From NCBI GenBank assembly GCA_035531675.1, contig DATKSL010000014.1:1-64000 (forward strand): 64,000 nucleotides of DNA, in the 5' to 3' direction. Position 1 is the stretch's first letter. Each line of letters begins with the position of its first letter. The notes beneath the pieces were generated by a model that ran no database searches, was not told the DNA's origin, and saw only the letters and a list, made by a program, of their open reading frames with translations. This stretch comes from JAJPIG01 sp035531675. Its GTDB lineage: Bacteria > Desulfobacterota > Binatia > Binatales > Binataceae. Below are positions 1-8,382 of this stretch, one piece after another. Made by a program: the position numbers and the translations under genes.

Positions 1-2
1 CG

Positions 3-659
3 CTACTGCGAGGTCTCCTGCGTGGGGTAGCCGAGCTTGCGCAGGACGCTGATCGCCTGGCTGCTGCGGAAGGTGGCGCGCTCGGCGCCGAGGCCGACCG
101 CGACCGCCTGCTTGACCGGGAAGCGCTTGCCGTCGATCTCGACCCAGTACTTGCGGATCGCCTCGGGATCGATCTTCTGCAGCCGCGCCGCGAATTGCGC
201 CGGCGTGGTTTCGTAGCGCACACCGCCGAGGATAAACAGATGCGCGCCGCTCGGCGTCTGGTAGGACTCGACCTCGCCGTGCAGGCGGCTCACGAAGCCG
301 GTGTAATGCGCAATCGGAATCAGGATCGCGATCGCGAGTACGACGGCGATCGCCGCGCCGATTATCCTGCGCCGCCGCCGGCGCATCACGATCGCCCGGC
401 GCTCCTGCTCGGCCTCGCGCGCGTCGGCCCCCGCTTCGCTGGCGGCCGCGATACGCTCGAGCGGGTCGCCCATTCGCGCCGCGCGGTCGATCGCATTCAT
501 CAGATGAGCGGTCACATCGAGCAGCATCGAGGCGAGCCACTCGGGCGACAGTTTCGGCGGCGTCGCCGGTTCGGCGGGACCGTTGCCGCGGTTCGTGCTA
601 TCGGCGCTACGTGAAGGCGCCCGGGTAGGCTTGTCTTCTTTACGAGGCGTACTCGCCAC
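3..659 (-). CDS. Single-pass membrane protein of unknown function
   Basis: 218 residues from a GTG start that is preceded by a good GGGAGAG Shine-Dalgarno. The first 40 residues are polar and proline/serine-rich. A helical stretch follows (about 41-92), then a run of six arginines (about 93-98) directly before one hydrophobic helix (about 99-118). The remaining 100 residues form a soluble domain. The arginine run suggests that the N-terminal part is cytoplasmic and the C-terminal domain lies outside. I do not recognise the family. The gene is divergent from the molybdoenzyme gene, with about 135 bases between the two starts. Confidence 0.6.
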   Translation of the reverse strand: MASTPRKEDKPTRAPSRSADSTNRGNGPAEPATPPKLSPEWLASMLLDVTAHLMNAIDRAARMGDPLERIAAASEAGADAREAEQERRAIVMRRRRRRIIGAAIAVVLAIAILIPIAHYTGFVSRLHGEVESYQTPSGAHLFILGGVRYETTPAQFAARLQKIDPEAIRKYWVEIDGKRFPVKQAVAVGLGAERATFRSSQAISVLRKLGYPTQETSQ

Positions 660-794
660 GAAGCTCTCCCATCGTCGAGGCGACCGACTTTCTGAAGCTA
701 TTAGATATGCGCGGCGATGACCAGCGGGGCGCTTGACGGCCAGCGATTACCGCCGCAGGCTGAAGTTAACGCCGGTTGTAGGCGAAAGAAGCCG

Positions 795-1802
795 ATGACG
801 CGCAGAAAGTTCGTGCGGATAGCAGGAACGGCGATCGTCGCCGCGAATCTGCCGATGGTACTCAAGGTGTTCGCGGCCGGCGACTCCCCTGCCCGGCCGC
901 GGTTCGGCGGCTTGACGCCCAATGATCGCTTTTACGTCACGACCTACGGCGTCACACCGCGCGTCGATCTCGCGGCCTGGCGTCTCCGGATCGATGGGAT
1001 GGTCGCCAATCCGCTCGAGCTCACCTGGCCCGCCATCAAAGCGCTCCCGGCGATCGATGAAACGCTGACGCTCGAATGCATCTCGAATCCGCCCGACGGC
1101 CATCTAATCGGCAACGCGCGCTGGCTCGGGCCCAAGCTGCGGCCGCTCCTGGAGCGGGTGCGAATCAAACCCGGCGCGGTGTACGCGGCGCTGCGCGCGG
1201 CCGACGGCTACTTCACCGGCATCCCGATCGACGAGCTGATGCGCCACGAGAATTTTCTCCCCTATCTGATGAATGGCGCGCCACTGCCGCCCGAACATGG
1301 CTTCCCGCTGCGGCTTTTCATCCCCGGCAAGTACGGGATGAAGCAGCCCAAGTGGATAACGGAAATCAGGCTGGTCGATCGTCCGTTTCGCGGGTACTGG
1401 GAGCAGCGCGGATGGAGCAACTCGGCGTGGCGCAAGGTCAACTCGGGCTTCTTTGCGCCGCGGCCGATTGTGGGCGTCGCCCCCGAGCTCGCGGTTGCGA
1501 CGCCGGTCGCGGCGCCGGTGGAGGTCTGGGGATGGGCGTTGGCGGGACCGTCGGGCATCCGCCGGGTCGAGGTCTCCACCGACGGCGGCCGGAACTGGCA
1601 CGAAGCGCGGATGGTCGAGAATCGCGAGCGCTACGAATGGACGGTCTGGAAGTATCACTTCGCGCCGCGTGCCGCCGGGACCTATCATCTGCGCGTGCGT
1701 GCCACCGCCGGCGACGGCACCGTGCAGCCGGCCGCCGATCCGCAGGAAGGCGCCGGGATGAGCGGACAGCCGCGGCTCGATCTCGAAGTGACGCGAGGCT
1801 GA
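795..1802 (+). CDS. Sulfite-oxidase-fold molybdopterin oxidoreductase, Tat-exported
   Basis: 335 residues from the ATG at 795. An upstream in-frame ATG at 717 exists, but 795 places a twin-arginine signal (MTRRKF then a hydrophobic stretch) at the N-terminus. The oxidoreductase molybdopterin domain covers about residues 40-215. Cys95 in LTLECISNP sits where the family has its Mo-ligating cysteine. A C-terminal Mo-co dimerisation, Ig-like domain (about 225-335, with VSTDGGRNW) follows. The family includes sulfite dehydrogenases and other periplasmic Mo enzymes, so the substrate cannot be named. The gene ends 3 bases from the convergent cytochrome b gene, which with the tetraheme cytochrome c beyond it could supply redox partners. 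Confidence 0.85.
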   Translation: MTRRKFVRIAGTAIVAANLPMVLKVFAAGDSPARPRFGGLTPNDRFYVTTYGVTPRVDLAAWRLRIDGMVANPLELTWPAIKALPAIDETLTLECISNPPDGHLIGNARWLGPKLRPLLERVRIKPGAVYAALRAADGYFTGIPIDELMRHENFLPYLMNGAPLPPEHGFPLRLFIPGKYGMKQPKWITEIRLVDRPFRGYWEQRGWSNSAWRKVNSGFFAPRPIVGVAPELAVATPVAAPVEVWGWALAGPSGIRRVEVSTDGGRNWHEARMVENRERYEWTVWKYHFAPRAAGTYHLRVRATAGDGTVQPAADPQEGAGMSGQPRLDLEVTRG

Positions 1803-1805
1803 GAG

Positions 1806-2435
1806 CTAAGGACGCGCGCTCGGCGCGGGCGGCGCGCCCAGTGTCCAGCGGCGGATGAAGATTGCGGCGCGAAACAGCGGCATCAGGATTAGATGCATCA
1901 GCTTGCCGCACGGCAGGTAGACCATCAGCAGTTCCACGCTCAGCAGATGCGCCGTCAGCAGCATCGCGTACGGCCCGACCGTCGAGCCGCCGCCGAGATG
2001 CGGAAAGGCGAGCATCCCGGTCACCACCGGCGCAAACACGAGGGTCCACGAGAGGTAATCGTCGAGCGTCGAGAGCTCGCGCCGCGTCCGCTCCGAGAGC
2101 CGATACGCCATCACCCATAGCATCGCGATCACGGTCGTCGCGGCGGCGAACCACACCATCCCAATCGGCAGCGAGGGCCAGCCGAGGCCGGTGATATTGC
2201 GGATCAGCAGAATATGCGGCGCGAAGCCGAAAATCGCGACGAACAGCGCGCCATGCATCAGGAAGCTGTCGAGCTTCCAGCGCTCGCCGGGGATGCCGAA
2301 CTGCTTGCGCGCCCAGTACCGGTCCTGGTCGCGGCCGATAGCGATCGAGTAGGCCAGCCGGGCGCAGAACCCGGCCACCATCACGAGCATCGCGGCGTGC
2401 AGCGCCGGGCCCTGGGCAAAGTCGAGCAGGGTCAT
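1806..2435 (-). CDS. Membrane cytochrome b, NarI/DsrM-like
   Basis: 209 residues with about five hydrophobic helices (near 10-32, 57-78, 90-112, 128-145 and 153-183) and a short basic tail. Histidines at 13, 61, 74, 146, 163 and 181 lie in or at the ends of helices and include plausible haem-b ligands. The length and spacing resemble respiratory nitrate reductase gamma-type or DsrM-type quinol-oxidising subunits. It starts 9 bases after the tetraheme cytochrome gene ends, so the two are probably co-transcribed. Its likely role is electron exchange between the quinone pool and the periplasmic cytochrome. The NarI-like assignment rests on overall character and needs a profile search. Confidence 0.65.
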   Translation of the reverse strand: MTLLDFAQGPALHAAMLVMVAGFCARLAYSIAIGRDQDRYWARKQFGIPGERWKLDSFLMHGALFVAIFGFAPHILLIRNITGLGWPSLPIGMVWFAAATTVIAMLWVMAYRLSERTRRELSTLDDYLSWTLVFAPVVTGMLAFPHLGGGSTVGPYAMLLTAHLLSVELLMVYLPCGKLMHLILMPLFRAAIFIRRWTLGAPPAPSARP

Positions 2436-2444
2436 CGCGATGGC

Positions 2445-3056
2445 TTAGTCATCCGAATCGCGCCGGCGGAAAATCACCACCCCGAGCGCCGCGCAGAGTC
2501 CGAGTGCGAGGCCGCCGAGCGCCGCCGCGCCCCACGTCCGCGGCCGGTTCCAGGCGCCGGGCATCTGTGCGGAGAGCTGAAACCTGGGGCTTTCCCGCAG
2601 CATGATCGTATGACAATCGAAGCAGGCGAGCCGGCGAAAACCGTGCGTCCCGCCGTGCCAGAAGGTTTCGTCATGACATGCCAGGCAGGCCTGATTGGCG
2701 CGCTCGATAGGCTGGTCGGGCGCGACGCGGAATTCGATCAGCCCGCCCATCCCGATACCGCCGCCCGACGCCGCGTGATTGCTGCCCGGCCCGTGGCAGC
2801 CTTCGCATCCGAGCTTCGAGGTCGGGTCGTGCGGCTTTTTGAGGAACAACTTCCCCATCGCGGTGTCAGCGAAGGTCAGGGTCTGCTGCTCGTGACAGAC
2901 CTCGCAATAGAGGCTGCCGATATAATGCGCGGGCGGGCCGGCATAGCCGCGTACCGGCACCTGACCGGAAGCGCCGCGGCTTGCCAGCACCGGCGCACCG
3001 GCGGCGATCAACGCGATCAATGCACAGAGCGCGAATGCTCGCGAGATGGTCCGCAT
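2445..3056 (-). CDS. Membrane-anchored tetraheme cytochrome c
   Basis: 203 residues from the ATG at 3056. Four CXXCH haem-binding motifs lie at about residues 51-55 (CEVCH), 83-87 (CEGCH), 123-127 (CLACH) and 144-148 (CFDCH). An N-terminal hydrophobic segment ending near VLA (residue 25) acts as signal peptide or anchor, and a C-terminal helix at about 174-196 is followed by RRR, so the haem domain faces the periplasm. An earlier in-frame ATG at 3131 would add a 25-residue polar stretch and bury the signal, so it is not preferred, although the GGAGGG before the chosen ATG sits unusually close. It is paired with the cytochrome b gene downstream. Confidence 0.85.
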   Translation of the reverse strand: MRTISRAFALCALIALIAAGAPVLASRGASGQVPVRGYAGPPAHYIGSLYCEVCHEQQTLTFADTAMGKLFLKKPHDPTSKLGCEGCHGPGSNHAASGGGIGMGGLIEFRVAPDQPIERANQACLACHDETFWHGGTHGFRRLACFDCHTIMLRESPRFQLSAQMPGAWNRPRTWGAAALGGLALGLCAALGVVIFRRRDSDD

Positions 3057-3148
3057 CCCTCCACTGCTTCGGTTCCGGCTCTTATGACATACCCGGCTCG
3101 ATAGACCAATCGAGTCGCAGAGCGATCGCAAATCGATCGCCAGATGGA

Positions 3149-5617
3149 TTAATGGCCGAGACCGAAGAAGCGGCTGATCCCGGCGAACAGGCCGGCGCCG
3201 GGCGTCGGCGCGGCCGCGGGGCCGGGGTTGGCTGCCGCCGCCGCTGCCGGCGCGGCGGTCGTGCCGGGTGCGATGGCGGTGATGGCAGTCGCGGCGCGGG
3301 CTGCGATTGTAGCCGCTCCAGGAGCCATCCCGCCGTTCATCGCACAGGATGCGTAAGCCTTCGGCGCAGTCTCGTAGAGAAACGGCATCCTGATGGCGCG
3401 CGGACAGGAGGACGTGGCGAGTCCGCCGCTGGTCGGATCGATAGTGGCGAAAGTGACGCCCGGCGGAACCGGGAAATCGACGCCGCGCGGGGCGACGTCG
3501 GCCATGAAATGCGCCCAGGCCGGCAGCGCGGCTTCGGCGCCGGGCAGGCCCAGCGATCGCGGCTGATCGAATCCGACCCAGACCCCGGTCACCAGCGCGG
3601 GCGTGTAGCCGACGAAGTAGGCGTCGTGGAAATCCTCGGTGGTGCCGGTTTTGCCGGCCGCCGGAAAGTCCACTCCCATCCGCTTGGCCCCCGCACCGGT
3701 GCCGTAGCGGATCACATTTTCGAGCGCCCCGGTCATCACGTAGGCAACGTCCGAGGCCACCAGTCGTTGCGCCTGGGCGGTATGCTGATAGACGACGCGG
3801 CCGTCGCCGTTGACGATCGATTCGATCGCGTAGGGCGGATGCGCCACGCCGGCGGCGGCGAACACCTGGTACACCGCGGTCAGGTTGAGCAGCGTGGTCT
3901 CGCCCGCGCCGATCGAGATCGGCAGGTACGGCGGGATGTGTTCGGTGATTCCCATCTGATGCGCGACCTGCACGATCCGCGGCGCTCCGAGCAGGCTGCC
4001 GAGGTAGGCGGTCGGGACGTTGAGCGATTTGGCGAGCGCGTCGGCCACCGTGACCGTGCCCTGGTAGGTGTGCTCATAGTTCACCGGCGTCCATCCGCCG
4101 AACGACATCGGACGGTCGGGCAGCAGCGAGGCCAGCGTCACGCTTTGGGACAACGGCGAGCGCGAGGGGTCAAGCGCGATCAGGTAGACGATCGGCTTGA
4201 ACGCCGAGCCGGTCTGCCGCTCAGCCATCGCCGCCCGGTTGAACTGGCTCACCCGGTAGTCGCGTCCGCCGACCATCGCGCGAATCGCGCCGCTATGCGC
4301 GTCGAGCGCGACCAGCGAACTTTCGACGCGCTTGCTCGGGTCGCGGCGCCGCAGCCCCGGACGAAGCTTTTCGATGCGCGCCAGGTTGTCGGCCACCACG
4401 GCTTGTGCGTCGGCCTGCATTTCGGGATCGAGGGTGGTGTAGACGCGCAGCCCGCGCAGCGACCCGCTGACGCCGGGCGTCTTGTGGACCAGGTTCGTCA
4501 CGTAGTCGGCAAAATATGGCGCGCGGCGAAGACCGGGCGGTTTGGCGACCACGATCGGCGCGGCGACCGCGGCCGCATACCCGGCCTCATCGATCACTCC
4601 CGCCCGCCGCATCGCACGCAGCACCACGTCGCGCCGCGTGCGGCAGGCGGCAGGATGGCGCCGCGGATCGTACAGACTGGGCGCCTGGATCATCCCGATC
4701 AGAACCGCCGCCTCGTTCGGCGTGACCTCGCTCAGGTCCTTGTTGAAAAAGTAGCGCGCCGCCAGCGGCAAGCCGTCGATCGGGGCGCCGTCGTACTCGC
4801 CCATCGGCACGTCGTTCACGTAGCGCTCGAGGATCTCGTTCTTCGAGAGCTTCAGCTCGATCACCAGCGCGACCGCGAGTTCCTTGAACTTGCGCCGGAA
4901 GCTGCGCGTATGCTGGCCCATGAAGGTGCGGGCGAGCTGCTGGGTGATGGTGCTGGCGCCCTGGGCGAGGCGATGCGAACGCCAATCCTTGATCGCGGCC
5001 TCGACGATCCGCACCGGATCGATGCCCGGATGGTAATAGAAGAAGCGGTCCTCGGTCGCGATCAGGCCGCGCGTCAGGTATGGCTTCAAATCCGCGAGCC
5101 GGACTTCGACCCGCTCGGCCGGCGCATCGGGATAGAGCCGCCCGATCACCTCCGGCTCCAGCAGCGCGCGCGCCATCGGCATCCCGAAGTAATCGTGGAT
5201 TCCGGTCACCGTGCTGCTGGCGAGATTGAGCCGCACCAGGGTGGCAGGGACCGTGCGCACGCCGTTGGAAAACGGCCGGAAGTAGATCATCATCGCGCCC
5301 GGCTGCTGGGTGAACTGCCCGGGATGCGTGACGTTGGTGGTCTCGGTGTAACTCAGATGGCGCAGGCGATCGAGGATCCGTATCCGGGCCAGATCGTCGC
5401 CCGGGACGATCACCAGCGGCGCCGAGTAGATCGCCGAGCTCAGGCCGGCGCTGCGTTGCTCGATCAGCACAGAAATCTGCCCGTAAAGCGTGGCCAGGTA
5501 AAAGCCAACGCCAAATGAGCAGAGCAGGAAGCTGGCGAGCCCGACCTGCCGCCAATTCCGCAGCAGCCAGTTGCGCTTCGATTTACGTTTACCGCCGGAC
5601 CCGCGCGGGCGACCCAT
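3149..5617 (-). CDS. Bifunctional penicillin-binding protein, PBP1B type
   Basis: 822 residues. The ATG at 5617 is chosen because GGGGAG lies 8 bases upstream; an open frame runs further upstream. A basic cytoplasmic tail is followed by a transmembrane helix (about 22-44), a UB2H-like region (SSAIYSAPLVI, about 60-130), a GT51 glycosyltransferase domain with catalytic Glu189 in ATEDRFFYYHPG and the GASTITQQLAR motif, and a transpeptidase domain with S471AFK, S531LN and K656TGT. The last 60 residues are Ala/Pro-rich and end in a short hydrophobic segment. The enzyme polymerises and cross-links peptidoglycan at the periplasmic face. All catalytic motifs are intact. Confidence 0.95.
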   Translation of the reverse strand: MGRPRGSGGKRKSKRNWLLRNWRQVGLASFLLCSFGVGFYLATLYGQISVLIEQRSAGLSSAIYSAPLVIVPGDDLARIRILDRLRHLSYTETTNVTHPGQFTQQPGAMMIYFRPFSNGVRTVPATLVRLNLASSTVTGIHDYFGMPMARALLEPEVIGRLYPDAPAERVEVRLADLKPYLTRGLIATEDRFFYYHPGIDPVRIVEAAIKDWRSHRLAQGASTITQQLARTFMGQHTRSFRRKFKELAVALVIELKLSKNEILERYVNDVPMGEYDGAPIDGLPLAARYFFNKDLSEVTPNEAAVLIGMIQAPSLYDPRRHPAACRTRRDVVLRAMRRAGVIDEAGYAAAVAAPIVVAKPPGLRRAPYFADYVTNLVHKTPGVSGSLRGLRVYTTLDPEMQADAQAVVADNLARIEKLRPGLRRRDPSKRVESSLVALDAHSGAIRAMVGGRDYRVSQFNRAAMAERQTGSAFKPIVYLIALDPSRSPLSQSVTLASLLPDRPMSFGGWTPVNYEHTYQGTVTVADALAKSLNVPTAYLGSLLGAPRIVQVAHQMGITEHIPPYLPISIGAGETTLLNLTAVYQVFAAAGVAHPPYAIESIVNGDGRVVYQHTAQAQRLVASDVAYVMTGALENVIRYGTGAGAKRMGVDFPAAGKTGTTEDFHDAYFVGYTPALVTGVWVGFDQPRSLGLPGAEAALPAWAHFMADVAPRGVDFPVPPGVTFATIDPTSGGLATSSCPRAIRMPFLYETAPKAYASCAMNGGMAPGAATIAARAATAITAIAPGTTAAPAAAAAANPGPAAAPTPGAGLFAGISRFFGLGH

Positions 5618-5869
5618 CCCACTAACTCCCCATCCTGCCGGCTCGCGCTGACCCGCCGAAGGTCGGCGCGCGCGCTGCCGTGCAGACTTCCCCTCCGGTG
5701 TGTCTATAGCGTCGGCCCCACGCGCTCCACAGTCAAGCACGCGATGAGCGCGGAGCGACCTACCGTTGCGCTACCCAGGCGCGCCGGAGCGAGCTAGTAT
5801 CGGGTGGATTTCAGGCAGCGACGAGCCTGCACGACCGGGAACGGGTCTATGCCTCGGAGGTGAATCTGG

Positions 5870-7204
5870 ATGACCAACGAGATCGGCGCCGAACAACTGG
5901 TCGACGGATGCCGCGTCAGTCGCCGGGTCTATACCGAGGGCGAGGTTTTCGCGCTCGAGATGGATCGGATTTTCGGGCGCGGCTGGGTCTTCCTGTGTCA
6001 TGAAAGCGAGGTCGCCGCGCCCGGCGAGTTCCGCACCATCCAGATCGGCACGCAGCCGGCGATCGTCACGCGCGACGAGCGCGGCGAGGTCCGGGTGCTG
6101 ATGAATCACTGCATGCATCGCGGCGCCACGATCTGTCAGCAGAGCCGTGGACAGACGAAAAACTTCCGCTGCTGGTATCACGGCTGGACCTACAACCTGC
6201 GCGGCGAGCTGATTGGCGTGCCCTACGCGGAGGCCTACGGGCCCGAGTTCGATCGCAGCCAGCGCGGCCTGCTCAAGCCCGCGCGCGTCGAGCACTATCG
6301 CGGGATGGTATTCGCCAGCCTCGCCGACGAGGTCGAGAACCTGGTCGATTACCTCGCGGGCGCCAAGCGCTACCTCGACGTTTTCATGGATCTCTCGCCG
6401 CGCGGCGAAATCGAAGCGCGCGCCGGCGGCCATAAGTTCACTTACGAGGGCAACTGGAAATTCCAGCTCGAGAACGGGGTCGACGGCTACCATCCGAATT
6501 TCGTCCATCGCTCGTTCTGGGAGATGCAGCCCGAGGGCGCGATGGACATCTTCACCGGCTCCTCGCCGGGTCTGACTCGCGCGCTCGGCAATGGCCATTC
6601 GATTCTCGACATGTCGCCGCTGGTAAAGCCGGCCGGAAGCGACGGCCGCCCGCCGGCCAACCCGCTGCCCTCGGACGGGCTCAAACCGGCGCCGACCGGG
6701 GACTACTTCGACCAACTGGTGCGCGCCTGGGGCCACGAGCGCGCGATCGAAGTACTTGAGCAATCCAACGTCAACCTGTTGATCTTTCCCAACCTGCTGA
6801 TTATCGGCGTGCAACTCCGCACCATCACGCCGGTCGACGTGACAACTACCGAGGTCTACCAGCAGCCGACGACCCTGAAAGGCGTCGCCGACGAGATGAA
6901 TGTGTCGCGGCTGCGCACGCACGAGGTGTTCTACGGACCGGCGGCGCTGGGCGCCCCGGACGACCTCGAGATGTTCACGCGCTGCTCGCGCGGGATGCAG
7001 GTGCAGGGGCGCGAATGGATTACCTTCGACCGCGGGCTGCAACGCGAGCGCGTCGAGCACGGCGAGCGTATCGGCCAGATCACCGACGAAGTGCCGCAGC
7101 GCGCCTTCTATCGTCAATGGCGCAAACTGATCGCGGCCCGCGCCGGTGAGGTCGCGCACGCGGGCGGCAACGGTCACACTCGCGCGCCGATTCAGCCCAG
7201 CTAG
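5870..7204 (+). CDS. Rieske aromatic-ring-hydroxylating dioxygenase, alpha subunit
   Basis: 444 residues, with GGAGGTG placed 7-8 bases before the ATG. The Rieske [2Fe-2S] ligands are Cys81, His83, Cys101 and His104 (HCMHRG and CWYHGW). In the catalytic domain ENGVDGYHP and FVHRSF give the bridging Asp205 and mononuclear-iron His208 and His213. No small beta subunit, ferredoxin or reductase gene lies beside it, so it either is an alpha-only enzyme or draws on electron carriers encoded elsewhere. It is convergent with the aromatic-CoA operon (17-base gap) and may attack an aromatic substrate that feeds it. The substrate cannot be predicted from the sequence. Confidence 0.92.
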   Translation: MTNEIGAEQLVDGCRVSRRVYTEGEVFALEMDRIFGRGWVFLCHESEVAAPGEFRTIQIGTQPAIVTRDERGEVRVLMNHCMHRGATICQQSRGQTKNFRCWYHGWTYNLRGELIGVPYAEAYGPEFDRSQRGLLKPARVEHYRGMVFASLADEVENLVDYLAGAKRYLDVFMDLSPRGEIEARAGGHKFTYEGNWKFQLENGVDGYHPNFVHRSFWEMQPEGAMDIFTGSSPGLTRALGNGHSILDMSPLVKPAGSDGRPPANPLPSDGLKPAPTGDYFDQLVRAWGHERAIEVLEQSNVNLLIFPNLLIIGVQLRTITPVDVTTTEVYQQPTTLKGVADEMNVSRLRTHEVFYGPAALGAPDDLEMFTRCSRGMQVQGREWITFDRGLQRERVEHGERIGQITDEVPQRAFYRQWRKLIAARAGEVAHAGGNGHTRAPIQPS

Positions 7205-7220
7205 CGCGCCGGCGAAACCC

Positions 7221-8042
7221 TCACTCCACCTGTGACGCCAACGTGGCGTTACGATCGAGAAACGCCGACAGCGCGGCGTTGAAGTGGCCGGCCTGCTCGA
7301 GGTTGCTCAGATGGCCGGCGCGCTCGATCACGACCTTGCGGGCGCCCGGGATGGTGGCGGCCAGCAGATCCGCCTGCTCCGGAGTGGTCAGCCGATCGTC
7401 CTCGCCGACGATCACCAGCGTCGGCACCTTGATCGACGGGTTGCTGGCGCGGAAATCGATGGTCAGGATCGCATGGATCGCCTGCTTGTAGGGCTCGACC
7501 CGCAGCGCCGACAACGAGGCGCGCAGCTTGGCGACCAGTTCATCGGGGGTATGCGGCGAGACCAGCGCCTTGGCGTTCTCGGTCGCCGTATCCTTGGGCG
7601 TCAGCCCGCGTTCCAGCGGCGCCAGCCGCCGGGCCAGAAAGTCGCGCTTGAATTCCTCGGACTGCATCGCCATCCCGAGGTTGGTGTCGACCAGCGCGAG
7701 CGTCGCGATCCGGTCCGCATAGTGGGCGTGAAAGTCCTGCGCGATCATCCCGCCCATCGAGAGCCCCACCACGTGCGCCTTGTCGGCCTTGAGATGGTCG
7801 AGCAGGCGGCGCAGATCGTCGCCATAGTCGGTGAACTTGAGCGTCGCCGGCGAATCGTCGCTGTCGCCGTAGCCGCGCGCGTCCCAGGCGACGGCGCAGT
7901 AGCGGCGGCCGAAGTAGGCGACCTGCTCGGTCCAGTTGCCGCGGTTCCCGCCGATGCCGTGCATGAACACTACCAGCGGGCCTTTGCCCTCGCGGTCGTA
8001 GGCGATTTTCGGCGCGCCTTCCATGTAGCATAGCGTGGCCAT
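7221..8042 (-). CDS. Alpha/beta hydrolase, 3-oxoadipate enol-lactonase-like
   Basis: 273 residues with GGAGG eight bases before the ATG. The fold motifs are complete: oxyanion HGIGGN (28-33), nucleophile Ser95 in GLSMGG, an acidic residue in VGEDDR (about 214-216) and His244 in AGHLSN. The sequence resembles PcaD-type lactonases and related C-C bond hydrolases. It is the last gene of the minus-strand catabolic operon, so it probably hydrolyses a lactone, thioester or ring-cleavage product of that pathway. The assignment to a specific reaction is inferred from context. Confidence 0.85.
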   Translation of the reverse strand: MATLCYMEGAPKIAYDREGKGPLVVFMHGIGGNRGNWTEQVAYFGRRYCAVAWDARGYGDSDDSPATLKFTDYGDDLRRLLDHLKADKAHVVGLSMGGMIAQDFHAHYADRIATLALVDTNLGMAMQSEEFKRDFLARRLAPLERGLTPKDTATENAKALVSPHTPDELVAKLRASLSALRVEPYKQAIHAILTIDFRASNPSIKVPTLVIVGEDDRLTTPEQADLLAATIPGARKVVIERAGHLSNLEQAGHFNAALSAFLDRNATLASQVE

Positions 8043-8126
8043 TGGGTTTTCCTCCGACGGTTACAGTGCGAACAGCGGCCGCTGGCGGCCCCGCTCGGGG
8101 CGCGCAGCTGCCATCACGACTCGCTG

Positions 8127-8363
8127 CTAGACGCCGAGATCGTAGAGCTGCTCGAACTCGAGGTCGAGGTCGTTGACCACCTGCCACATGCAGGCCAGCG
8201 CCTTGCCCGCGCCGCGCGCCGCGCATGGCGGCAGGTCCGGGCGCGCCACTACGCTCTTGAGCTCGCGATAGAGCGCCAGCAGCCTGGCCTCGCTCTCGCT
8301 CAACCCCGTGCCGAGCAGATCGGTTGCCTTATCGGTTCCCTTATCGCTTGCCTTCCTGGGCAT
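8127..8363 (-). CDS. Small protein of unknown function in the catabolic operon
   Basis: 78 residues with AAAGGA six bases before the ATG. A charged, Lys/Asp-rich start (about 1-15) is followed by a region predicted helical (LSESEARLLALYRELKS) and a cysteine-containing second half (Cys47 and Cys58) ending in an acidic helix. It lies 19 bases downstream of the CoA-ligase gene and 84 bases before the hydrolase gene in the same direction, so it is probably part of the operon. I do not recognise the family. A small accessory or regulatory subunit is possible but not shown. Confidence 0.6.
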   Translation of the reverse strand: MPRKASDKGTDKATDLLGTGLSESEARLLALYRELKSVVARPDLPPCAARGAGKALACMWQVVNDLDLEFEQLYDLGV

Positions 8364-8382
8364 GTTTTTTCCTTTCGTCGGG

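Noticed and set aside
2981..5518. An 845-residue open frame on the plus strand
   Set aside because: It is the opposite strand of the PBP1B gene, whose catalytic motifs are all intact; the plus-strand product is Arg/His/Gly-rich and matches nothing.
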